A DNA stretch of 39,212 bases from an archaeon (GTDB lineage Archaea > Thermoproteota > Nitrososphaeria > Nitrososphaerales > UBA183): the NCBI GenBank assembly GCA_021828185.1, contig JAKASI010000010.1:1-39212 (forward strand), in the 5' to 3' direction. The notes beneath the pieces were generated by a model. That model saw nothing but the letters and a program-made list of their open reading frames with translations, made no database searches and had not been told where the DNA came from. Positions 15,135 to 21,193 of this stretch are shown here, piece by piece (position 1 is the first letter of the stretch; the number at the start of each line of letters is the position of its first letter). A program made the translations under genes and the position numbers.

Positions 15135-15800
15135 TCACTTCAGAGAATGAGCCAGCTCGCGGACTTTCGATTCCCAGTCCCCCGCTTTCACGACGCTGCT
15201 CGCCACGAGGACGCCGTCTGCCCCGAGCTGGACCGCCCTGGAGACGTCCTCGCCGCTGACGATTCCCGCTCCGCAGAGTATCTTGCCTCTGAACCCCGCC
15301 TTTCTTGCCGCCGAGACGGTACTCTCTATGAGCTCCGGCTTCGCCCTCGAGACTGCGACCCCGGACCCGATCAGTTCGGGAGGTTCGATGGCGAGGTATT
15401 TCGGGCCAAGGATGGAGAGCTCAGTTGCCTCCTCGGAAGTCTGGGCGCACAGGCATACCCCCATCCCCATGCTGGTCAGCCTGGGGATCAGCTTCTTGAG
15501 CTCCGCGGGGGCCATCCGCGACTCGCTGTGGTTCAGGATGGTGCCGGCTGCGCCGGCCGCCCTGACCGCCTCCGGGAGGACCGCCCCTGTCGTCTTGTCC
15601 CCTGCCACGCTAGCCACCGACTGGCTGTATACCTGGACCTTCGTCTTCGAAGCCACCAGCGAGATCATCGGGGTGGGGGGAGCCGCAATGCCCTCTATTT
15701 CGACCGCGTCGGCCACCCTCTTGACGGCAAGCGCGAGGCGGACAGCGCCATCTCCCAGCACCTCTGGGTAGTTCTTGAAGTTGACGACTAGGGTCTTCAA
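15135..15800 (-). CDS. tpiA: Triosephosphate isomerase, archaeal type
   Basis: 221 residues, the short archaeal form (bacterial enzymes have about 250). Catalytic residues are visible: N7 and K9 in NFKNY, H91 in LNHSES, and E139 in AIEPPELIG. The phosphate loop appears as CGAGIVSGEDV and GVLVASSVVKA. It interconverts dihydroxyacetone phosphate and glyceraldehyde-3-phosphate, feeding the aldolase encoded 3 kb away. The TTG start begins the conserved KTLVVNFKNY strand, and a CTTTAAG box lies about 33 nt upstream. Confidence 0.95.
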   Translation of the reverse strand: MKTLVVNFKNYPEVLGDGAVRLALAVKRVADAVEIEGIAAPPTPMISLVASKTKVQVYSQSVASVAGDKTTGAVLPEAVRAAGAAGTILNHSESRMAPAELKKLIPRLTSMGMGVCLCAQTSEEATELSILGPKYLAIEPPELIGSGVAVSRAKPELIESTVSAARKAGFRGKILCGAGIVSGEDVSRAVQLGADGVLVASSVVKAGDWESKVRELAHSLK

Positions 15801-15875
15801 TTCGTCCGGCTAAGGTACAGCAATGGGTCTTAAAGTGTGACGCGTGGGCGGGTGTCTCGTCCTGAGGCCCTGTTC

Positions 15876-15968
15876 CTAGAACCCGTCCTCGTCCGAGTCC
15901 TCTTCCCATCCGTCTTCGTCCAAGTCTTCGTCTAGGTCCTCGTCGAGTTCCTGGTCCTCTTCAGACAT
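15876..15968 (-). CDS. 30-residue acidic micro-protein
   Basis: ATG 15968 to TAG 15876-15878 encodes 30 residues, more than half of them Asp or Glu. It has an ELDEDLDEDLDEDGW repeat and no basic residue except the free N-terminus. A TTATTAG box lies 28 nt before the ATG, matching the leaderless promoters seen elsewhere in the window. There is no recognisable family. It could be a charge-mimic regulator that binds a basic partner such as histone, ribosomal protein or polymerase, but that is speculation. A chance GAC/GAG repeat is the alternative. Confidence 0.5.
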   Translation of the reverse strand: MSEEDQELDEDLDEDLDEDGWEEDSDEDGF

Positions 15969-15992
15969 GGCGCCCCCGCGATTTCAGTTGCA

Positions 15993-15999
15993 CTAATAA
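15993..15999 (-). promoter_or_regulatory. TATA-like box of the acidic micro-ORF
   Basis: TTATTAG on the minus strand, centred 28 nt upstream of ATG 15968. Confidence 0.5.
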
Positions 16000-16088
16000 C
16001 GCTTTCTGAACGGAATTATGTCCAATCTACGGGACATCCCGGTTCCCCTCTCTGCTAGCCGGCCGGGGTCGTTCTGGTTGTTAGCCGG

Positions 16089-16286
16089 ATGCGGTCGGTT
16101 GGTGACGTGGACGGGGCCCTGTACCTTGCGCTCTGTGCAGTCTCCCTTTTCCTGTGAGTCGCCGTGCTCGCGAAGTATGGTGAGTTCGAATGAGATTTGG
16201 TCCTTGCACTCTCTCTGCTCATGGCTGTGGGCGCGGTGTACGAGTCGATGAAGGCGCCGAAGGCCGTCTCTGGCCAGCAGAGTTAA
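16089..16286 (+). pseudogene. Small two-helix membrane ORF with two in-frame TGA codons
   Basis: One frame from ATG 16089 (or GTG 16107) to TAA 16284-16286 encodes a coherent membrane protein interrupted only by TGA at 16155 and 16191. It reads GALYLALCAVSLFL-x-VAVLAKYGEFE-x-DLVLALSLLMAVGAVYESMKA. With Trp at the two positions it would be a natural two-helix protein of 65 residues. TGA is a normal stop elsewhere in the window, so two TGG-to-TGA mutations in a dying gene is the simplest reading; recoding is possible. It ends 18 bp before the Sua5 gene, and TTGTTAG (16078-16084) is centred 26 nt before GTG 16107. Confidence 0.4.
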
Positions 16287-16304
16287 CAGAACCCGCAGGG
16301 AGAG

Positions 16305-16910
16305 ATGGGTGCCTTGAAAGCCCGCCTGCTTCCGATGGACGGCGAGTCGATCGCGCAGGCCTCGAAGGTGGTCAGGCGCGGAGGGCTGGTGGTCTATCCG
16401 ACCGACACCGTCTACGGCCTCGGCTGCGACCCGCTCAATCACGCTGCGGTCAGGCGCCTCTTCGATGCCAAGCGGCGAGACGCCAAGGCCATCCCGGTCC
16501 TCTGCTCGTCGACCGAGAAGGCGGCAGGGCTGGTCAAGCTGAGCCCCCGGGCCCTCGAACTGGCCGCCAGGTACTGGCCGGGCGCCCTGACCATCGTCGC
16601 TCCGCTGTCAAGGCCGGTCCCTCCTCAGCTCAATCAGGGCAGACCCAGCCTCGGGGTGAGGGTCCCGAACCACCCCCGGTGCCTGCAGCTGATTTCATCC
16701 TGCGGAGGGTGGCTGACGGGAACCAGCGCCAACCTGTCCGGGCATCAGTCGGCCAGGTCCGCGGCCGAGGCCCTTGGCCAGCTGGGGGGCGCGGTCGACA
16801 TCATACTTGACGGCGGTCGGCTTGCAGGGACCGAATCGACGGTGGTGGAAGTGGTCGGCAACGAAGTCACAATCTTAAGAACTGGTCCCGTCGGGGTCGC
16901 GCCGAGCTGA
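16305..16910 (+). CDS. sua5: Threonylcarbamoyl-AMP synthase (YrdC domain)
   Basis: 201 residues, YrdC domain only (no Sua5 C-terminal domain). PTDTVYGLGCD, KRRDAKAIPVLC, PGALTIVAP, LGVRVPNHP and TGTSANLSG are the ATP/threonine-binding blocks of the family. It makes threonylcarbamoyl-AMP from threonine, bicarbonate and ATP, the first step of tRNA t6A37 synthesis. KEOPS then transfers the group, and a KEOPS subunit (Cgi121-like) is encoded 0.5 kb downstream on the other strand. ATG 16305 follows the AGGGAGAG Shine-Dalgarno-like sequence. Confidence 0.93.
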   Translation: MGALKARLLPMDGESIAQASKVVRRGGLVVYPTDTVYGLGCDPLNHAAVRRLFDAKRRDAKAIPVLCSSTEKAAGLVKLSPRALELAARYWPGALTIVAPLSRPVPPQLNQGRPSLGVRVPNHPRCLQLISSCGGWLTGTSANLSGHQSARSAAEALGQLGGAVDIILDGGRLAGTESTVVEVVGNEVTILRTGPVGVAPS

Positions 16911-16911
16911 G

Positions 16912-17430
16912 ATAGGAACGAACCTCATCGTCACCTCCGCGAAGGGGCTCGAAGCGAAGGCATCGGCCGAGTTCAAAGAGATCGCCCTCCTGTCGGGTAT
17001 AAGGAAGGTCACCATCGACAGGTCGGCCTATGACGGGGTCATCGAGGTCGATGTTGAGGACCCCAGGGCGCTCCTCTCGTTCATCACCGACTTCGTCAGG
17101 TCCGAGCCCTTCAAGGTCAGGTTCATCATGCGGATAATACCCGTCGACAGGGTGGTCGACACCAAGCTTGAGGACATCGTGGACGCGGTCAAGGACCTGT
17201 CCTCGGTCATCGGTCCCGGCGAGACCTTCAGGATAACGGTCGAGGGGAGGGACTCCCCATACCCCGAGCGCAAGCTCATCGGCGCGATCGCAGACGCGGT
17301 CGACCGGAAGGTCAGCCTCGACTCCCCGGACAAGGTGGTCCTCCTCGAGATATTCGGAGAGTACTCCGGGGTGTCGGTGATCTCCCCCCACGACATCGTA
17401 AGCATCCAGAAGCTGAAACGGGCGGCCTAG
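16912..17430 (+). CDS. THUMP-domain protein (Tan1-like), probable ATA start
   Basis: 172 residues. The block NLIVTSAKGLEAKASAEF opens like archaeal THUMP proteins. The later KVRFIMRIIPVDRVVDTKLEDIV and ETFRITVEGRDSPYPERKLIGAIADAV, followed by DSPDKVVLLEIFGEYSGVSVI, are the typical THUMP fold that binds the tRNA acceptor end. Tan1-like proteins assist tRNA acetylation. The first ATG (17128) is inside the domain, and no GTG or TTG lies in frame upstream of it. The in-frame region is open only back to 16879. ATA 16912, two bases past the Sua5 TGA, starts exactly at the conserved N-terminus; CTG 16882 is the other option. Confidence 0.72.
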   Translation: MGTNLIVTSAKGLEAKASAEFKEIALLSGIRKVTIDRSAYDGVIEVDVEDPRALLSFITDFVRSEPFKVRFIMRIIPVDRVVDTKLEDIVDAVKDLSSVIGPGETFRITVEGRDSPYPERKLIGAIADAVDRKVSLDSPDKVVLLEIFGEYSGVSVISPHDIVSIQKLKRAA

Positions 17431-17852
17431 GCCCTCCGCGCGCTAAGCAGGGCCGCCTTTTCTACCCGTTGGAGTTCGCCCTTAGACAGTCCGTGCCTCG
17501 GGAGCTCCTGTCCGAGAACAGGTCCTGACTCAGGTATCGTGCGTCCCGCGACGACCAGCAGGAACGGCTTCCCCTTCGCCGACCCCTTCTCCCGGATGGC
17601 CCTTGTGATCTGCGTGGTCCCAGCCAGCCTAAGCAGGAAGTCCATCTCGGGGCTGTTGGCGAGCAGGGTGCCTGATTCTGCGGCTCGCAGGGTCTGGGCG
17701 GCGAGCATCTCCACGAAGAACTCGTTGGTGGCAGCCCCTTCGGCCGCGGTCTGCACAACCCACCTGTCTGACACGGCCGCAGCTTTCCGCCTGACGTCAT
17801 CCGGATTCAGTCCTGCGCCGCACAGATACGCCCTGGCGTGAGCCCGCAGTAT
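17427..17852 (-). CDS. KEOPS complex subunit Cgi121-like, probable ATA start
   Basis: About 141 residues. NEFFVEMLAAQTLRAAESGTLLANSPEMDFLLRLAGTTQITRAI followed by KPFLLVVAG matches the core of archaeal Cgi121, the KEOPS subunit that recruits tRNA for t6A synthesis. The frame extends upstream of the first GTG (17774) by 26 codons that fit the family N-terminus (LRAHARAYLCGAGLNPDDV). The only sensible start is ATA 17852, preceded by GGAGG with 5-nt spacing and one base after the TGA of the ubiquitin-like gene. It overlaps the convergent THUMP gene by 4 bases. Confidence 0.75.
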   Translation of the reverse strand: MLRAHARAYLCGAGLNPDDVRRKAAAVSDRWVVQTAAEGAATNEFFVEMLAAQTLRAAESGTLLANSPEMDFLLRLAGTTQITRAIREKGSAKGKPFLLVVAGRTIPESGPVLGQELPRHGLSKGELQRVEKAALLSARRA

Positions 17853-17853
17853 C

Positions 17854-18111
17854 TCACCCTCCGTGGGAGAACGGAATAAGGACCACCCGCTCTCCGTCCT
17901 TCACCTTCCTCCTGCCAGTGGCAGACACGCAGACCTCGCCGCCTTCGACCATCAGGAGGGTGTTGAACGCTGTGAACCCCGGGTCCTGCTTTCCGCTGAC
18001 CTTCCTCACCCTCTCGACGATCTCCGAAGGCTCCAGCTCAGGGCCTTCGAGGAAGACCTCCCGGGAGCCGACGCTGGTCCCGATGTGGCCGAGGCAGCGG
18101 ACTGTGATCAT
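17854..18111 (-). CDS. Ubiquitin-like / MoaD-ThiS-family protein ending in Gly-Gly
   Basis: 85 residues. It has the beta-grasp pattern: ITVRCLGHIG strand, a LEPSEIVERVRKVSG helix, FTAFNTLLMVEGGEV, and KDGERVVLIPF before the C-terminal SHGG. A terminal Gly-Gly is used for adenylation by an E1-like enzyme, for sulfur transfer (MoaD, ThiS, Urm1) or protein conjugation (SAMP). Its place between a SerK-like gene and Cgi121 beside tRNA-modification genes suggests tRNA thiolation or a modifier role rather than molybdopterin, but this is inferred. Its ATG overlaps the preceding TGA as ATGA. Confidence 0.75.
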   Translation of the reverse strand: MITVRCLGHIGTSVGSREVFLEGPELEPSEIVERVRKVSGKQDPGFTAFNTLLMVEGGEVCVSATGRRKVKDGERVVLIPFSHGG

Positions 18112-18929
18112 TCCTGGTTGAGAAGCAGGAGCCTTTCCTTATACCTTCTTCCTTCGTACATCGAGTCGGGAGGGAGGAGCCGCTCGCTCCGCCCCTCGAG
18201 CGCCTTTCTGAGGCTCGCCGTCGTCGCGTCGTTCAGCGCAGACAGCGGGAAGTTCACGGCTACCGGTCTCGGGTCGATGCGGTGCATGGAGGTCTTGCAC
18301 GGGAAGAGCTTTCCTGAGCGCCCGGCCGCGACCACGTCGTCCTTCCCCAACCTCCTGACGAGGACCACGAGGTTCCTCTCCGACTGCAGGGGGACGTCGA
18401 TTTCGTCTTCGGGGACGAAGCCGCGCTCCCACCCCCTGGCCTGCGATTGGCCGTCGAAGCCCTGGATGGCGTCCATCGCGCCTTTGAGCTCCATCCTCCC
18501 CGAAGGGAGGTATGCCGCCCGCGACGTGAGGACCGCCAGCCCCGCATTCTTGCTGTCGAGGGCGTCGAACGCCTCGGCCAGGGTCACGCGCCGGGTCATC
18601 CCAGCCGCGCCGAGCGACTCGGCGGCAGAGTCCCCCTTCCGCATGGTGTAGACCCTCGCCCAGCGGCCGACTGACACGGACTTGGTGGAATAGTCGACAG
18701 AGCAGCAGACCGCGCTCTCTATCTTGAGAACCCCGAAGGCCGCGAGCCTGTGCATCCCGTCGAGGACGGTCGCCGTGTCCTGGTCGACAATTATCGGGTC
18801 CCTCTGGACCCCGTCTCTCTGCATCTCCGCAGCCAGCTCCCTGACGTGCTCGGGGATCGTCTCCTCGTGGGGGCGGAGGACGGTCACGGGCTTCACCGTA
18901 AGAACGAACCCAGCCTTCGCCAGGGCCAA
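18108..18929 (-). CDS. ParB/Srx-fold protein, SerK/SbnI-like (free serine kinase family)
   Basis: 273 residues. The N-terminal half carries the ParB-like nucleotide fold: LRPHEETIPEHVRELAAEM, PIIVDQDTATVLDGMHRLAAFGVL (D57-x-x-H60-R61). The C-terminal PCKTSMHRIDPRPVAVNFPLSAL resembles the closing motif of archaeal SerK. Characterised SerK enzymes phosphorylate free serine to O-phosphoserine. A DNA-binding ParB role is unlikely, as there is no helix-turn-helix domain. A SerB-like phosphatase and a serine-type aminotransferase lie 14 kb away. The TTG start follows the S17e stop by 3 bases. The family is likely; the activity is uncertain. Confidence 0.65.
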   Translation of the reverse strand: MALAKAGFVLTVKPVTVLRPHEETIPEHVRELAAEMQRDGVQRDPIIVDQDTATVLDGMHRLAAFGVLKIESAVCCSVDYSTKSVSVGRWARVYTMRKGDSAAESLGAAGMTRRVTLAEAFDALDSKNAGLAVLTSRAAYLPSGRMELKGAMDAIQGFDGQSQARGWERGFVPEDEIDVPLQSERNLVVLVRRLGKDDVVAAGRSGKLFPCKTSMHRIDPRPVAVNFPLSALNDATTASLRKALEGRSERLLPPDSMYEGRRYKERLLLLNQE

Positions 18930-18932
18930 GGG

Positions 18933-19145
18933 CTACACCTGTTGCTCTTCGCTTTGAGGCTGCTCTACCTCGGACGGTTCTTCCTTGTTCGACTTCGTGA
19001 TGTACCCTGCTATTCTGTTCCTCAGCTGCTTTGACGGGATAAGCGCCAGCTCTTCGAGCGCCTTCTTGTTCTGCTCGAAATCCGCGCCGAAGGCTTCTGG
19101 GTGCCTCTGCAGCAGCTCCTCGGAAAGCCTCCGTGTCCTGTCCAA
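18933..19145 (-). CDS. rps17e: Ribosomal protein S17e
   Basis: 70 residues. RRLSEELLQRHPEAFGADFEQNKKALEELALIPSKQLRNRIAGYITK is the diagnostic core of the archaeal/eukaryotic small-subunit protein S17e. It is followed by an acidic Glu/Gln tail of about 18 residues that is probably disordered. TTG 19145 gives an N-terminus of MDRTRRLS. ATG 19172, two bases after the TatD stop, is in the same frame, but an in-frame TGA (19152-19154) separates it from the gene. It is in operon order with TatD upstream and the SerK-like gene 3 bp downstream. Confidence 0.9.
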   Translation of the reverse strand: MDRTRRLSEELLQRHPEAFGADFEQNKKALEELALIPSKQLRNRIAGYITKSNKEEPSEVEQPQSEEQQV

Positions 19146-19174
19146 CTTCAGTCAGGCCGGCCGGGGTGCCATGA

Positions 19175-19909
19175 TTAACCTTTCTCGGGGAGCCGGAGAT
19201 AGCGCAGCGTGTTCTCCAGCACGATCTCCCTGGCTTCGTCGAACCGCACTCCCCAGACTTCAGCGAGCCTGAAGACCACAGAGGGGACCAGGGAGGGCCC
19301 CTTCGCCCCCAACGGTCGGTAGGGGACCGGGAAGTCTGTCTCGGCCAGCACCTGGCTGGGCGGCGACTTCATGGCCATCCGTTGGAGCTTCTTCGAGTAC
19401 AGAAGCGCGGGGCCGTAGGAGACGAAGTACCCTCTCTCAAGGGCGCGGGGGAGCGCTTCCTCGCTCTCGAGCCAGTGCATCAGGACTGCGGGGAGTCCGA
19501 ACCTGCCCAGGACCTCCAGCACCTGCGTCTCGGCATCGCGTGAATGGACCTGCACCGGCTTCCTCATCTTCTCGGCCAGCTCCAGCTCCGCGAGGAAGGC
19601 CTTCATCTGGGCGCCCTCAGGGCTCACCTGAGAGTAGGTGGGGTCCAGCCCGACCTCGCCCAGCCCCGCGGCCCCGGCGAGCGCGTTCTGGAGCCACCCG
19701 CCGGCCTCCGACTTTGCGGCTTCGGATGGGTGGATTCCGACGAAGGCGGCAACCTTGCCTGGGTACCGCTCGGCCAACTTCAGGGCTTCCTGAGAGGTCT
19801 CACGGTCTATGCCACAGGTCACCAGGAACGTATGGTTCGATAGCGACAGCGGCATCAGAGCGGGAAGGTCCTGCTCCGTCAGGTGCAGGTGCGAATCGAC
19901 AAAACGCAC
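19175..19909 (-). CDS. tatD: TatD-family metal-dependent hydrolase / DNase
   Basis: 244 residues, amidohydrolase TIM barrel. FVDSHLHL (H7, H9), [25 protein letters not shown] and AETDFP supply the metal ligands in the expected order. TatD enzymes are Mg2+-dependent 3'-5' exonucleases or deoxyribonucleases. The TIGR-type HCF motif is replaced by MHW, as in archaeal members. GTG 19909 starts the conserved strand at once. It heads the minus-strand operon with S17e, SerK-like, ubiquitin-like and Cgi121 genes. Confidence 0.88.
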   Translation of the reverse strand: MRFVDSHLHLTEQDLPALMPLSLSNHTFLVTCGIDRETSQEALKLAERYPGKVAAFVGIHPSEAAKSEAGGWLQNALAGAAGLGEVGLDPTYSQVSPEGAQMKAFLAELELAEKMRKPVQVHSRDAETQVLEVLGRFGLPAVLMHWLESEEALPRALERGYFVSYGPALLYSKKLQRMAMKSPPSQVLAETDFPVPYRPLGAKGPSLVPSVVFRLAEVWGVRFDEAREIVLENTLRYLRLPEKG

Positions 19910-20079
19910 GCTCCGCCATGGTCAAAGTGGTATTTCAGCCCACTCCATGTCCTTCTGACGCAAAGCTGGACGCAGCAGCGACATGGTGCGGTATTTCCAC
20001 CCATTTTCGGATTAGGGGTGGACTTGGGCTCGCTAAGACCAAAAACAGACTGTTGTGCGGGCAAAAAGGGCCAAAGGTT

Positions 20080-20088
20080 TTTAAATAT
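20080..20088 (+). promoter_or_regulatory. Strong promoter of the histone gene
   Basis: AAAGG (BRE-like) runs into TTTTTAAATATA at 20078-20089, centred 27 nt before ATG 20111, giving a leaderless message. It is the most A/T-rich box in the window. The 200-bp region between it and tatD holds a 7-bp hairpin TCCACCC/GGGTGGA (19996-20022) but no gene. Confidence 0.75.
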
Positions 20089-20110
20089 ACCCCTTAAACT
20101 GGAAAGGCGA

Positions 20111-20338
20111 ATGTCCAGTTCGGAGTTCGGCCTTGCGGCTGTCTACAGGGTGATAAAAAAGGCCGGCGCAGAAAGGGTCGGGGACGACGCAGCCATCGAG
20201 CTCAGGACGGAACTCGAGGCGTTGGGGGTCCAGATCGCGAAGAGGGCGGTGACCCTCGCGGCCCACGCCGGAAGGAAGACGGTGAAGCCTTCCGACATCA
20301 AGTTGGCGGCCGACGAAATCCTGAAGTCAGCGATGTAG
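20111..20338 (+). CDS. Archaeal histone
   Basis: 75 residues, single histone fold with the three-helix layout. [61 protein letters not shown] shows the short first helix, the long central helix and the [10 protein letters not shown] loop-2 pairing motif. It forms dimers that wrap DNA. Compared with HMf-type proteins it has a short N-terminal extension (MSSSEFG) and no tail. A longer open frame reaches back to 19883, but ATG 20111 fits both the fold and the promoter. Confidence 0.95.
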   Translation: MSSSEFGLAAVYRVIKKAGAERVGDDAAIELRTELEALGVQIAKRAVTLAAHAGRKTVKPSDIKLAADEILKSAM

Positions 20339-20416
20339 ACCAATCCGCGTAGGGCCCTGAAAACCGAGAGTTTTCGCGGGCAACCGCTATATCCACAACT
20401 TCTGAAGGCTCCGCGA

Positions 20417-20506
20417 GCCCCGGTGGTGTAGCCCGGTCAAGCATGTTAGCCTCTCGACGATGCTGGGAGACAGCTAGCGACGCGAGTTCAAATCTCGCCC
20501 GGGGCA
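20417..20506 (+). tRNA. tRNA-Glu (anticodon CTC) with a 15-nt intron
   Basis: The acceptor stem is GCCCCGG/CCGGGGC with discriminator A, and the T arm is GCGAG-TTCAAAT-CTCGC. The TGGTGTAG D-arm start is typical of archaeal Glu/Asp tRNAs. The anticodon stem TTAGC/GCTAG encloses 22 nt; removing 15 leaves loop CTCTCGA with CTC at 34-36. A CTATATCC box lies about 27 nt upstream. Confidence 0.9.
20458..20472 (+). other. tRNA-Glu intron (canonical anticodon-loop position)
   Basis: Helix TCTC/GAGA flanked by 3-nt bulges GAC and CAG forms a bulge-helix-bulge motif; cutting after the second base of each bulge removes 15 nt. Because A repeats at the junction, 20457-20471 (position 37/38) gives the same product. 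Confidence 0.75.
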
Positions 20507-20571
20507 TAGAATCTTGCACATTTGTAACATGCCCGCCATCGTCACCGTAGTCAAGGACACGTTTCGGGCGC

Positions 20572-21024
20572 ATGCGGAGGAGACGGAAGCCAGTGGAGGG
20601 GAGGGGTGAACGGTACAGCAGCCCCTACCCGGGAGCGGTGCACGCGGCCGTATCGATTGCCGCGTTCTGCTTTGCGATACTGTCTCAGTTCCTGCTGTGG
20701 AGGCGGCTCCGGGGTTCCGCCGGTGGAGAAAGAGCCGTCTGGAGCCGCTGCGGGACCTACTCCCTGGTCAGCGGCATCCTTTCGATCGTCCTGCTAATGG
20801 CATTCGGTTCGTCTCAGGGGTCGCCGCTCTATGGGGCAGTCCAGAGGGCCTTCGTCGCGGTCCCCTGGCTCTGGATAGAAGTCATGGCCGTGGTGCTCTA
20901 CCGGTCAAGGCGAAGGGAGGCCGGCGCAGGGGCTCAGTTCCAGCTCCTCCGCCCGATCGGGGCGCGTTTCCGGTCTATCTCCGGGCCCCGGCCCAGAGGT
21001 CGGCCGGCCCCAGGCTCACCGTAG
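20572..21024 (+). pseudogene. DUF998-like membrane protein, N-terminal half missing
   Basis: Three hydrophobic segments (VHAAVSIAAFCFAILSQFLLW, YSLVSGILSIVLLMAFG, VAVPWLWIEVMAVVLYR) with the QRAFVAVPWLW motif match the C-terminal half of DUF998 proteins, which normally have six helices and about 190-200 residues. The N-terminal helices are absent; the homologous part begins about 60 bp after tRNA-Glu. The C-terminus is an Arg/Pro-rich tail. It is probably a remnant left by a deletion or insertion at the tRNA; function is doubtful. Confidence 0.5.
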
Positions 21025-21029
21025 GATTT

Positions 21030-21127
21030 TTATGCACCTCAAGCGTTAGGGATGCTGTCACGTGGGGCAATCAGAATAGCCCGCCTTCCATCGGAATGGA
21101 GACCTCCCGTAAAATCGGGAGCATGAC
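21030..21127 (+). ncRNA. Candidate structured RNA: three consecutive hairpins behind a TATA box
   Basis: ATTTTTATG (about 21028-21036) looks like a promoter. From 21064 three hairpins follow in a row: GGGC(10-nt loop)GCCC at 21065-21082, TCCAT-CGGA-ATGGA at 21087-21100, and CTCCCG-TAAAAT-CGGGAG at 21104-21121. A pyrimidine-rich tract (TTCTTGTTCTTCTCTTC) lies downstream and could end transcription. No frame here is convincing. It could be a small RNA or a leader; the pepF promoter TTAAGTAATA lies separately at 21154-21163. Confidence 0.35.
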
Positions 21128-21193
21128 ATTCTTGTTCTTCTCTTCAGCGAGGGTTAAGTAATATCTCTCCGGAGCCGTGAAACGAACGACCTG

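Noticed and set aside
16089..16286. Selenocysteine at the two TGA codons
   Set aside because: No SECIS-like hairpin stands out, the positions are in membrane-protein context without redox motifs, and the SelB-like protein in the window lacks GTPase motifs.
19143..19172. In-frame TGA between ATG 19172 and S17e, suggesting readthrough
   Set aside because: TTG 19145 gives a good S17e N-terminus (MDRTRRLS) with the right length, so readthrough is not needed. The six-codon frame MAPRPA before it is incidental or a leader peptide.
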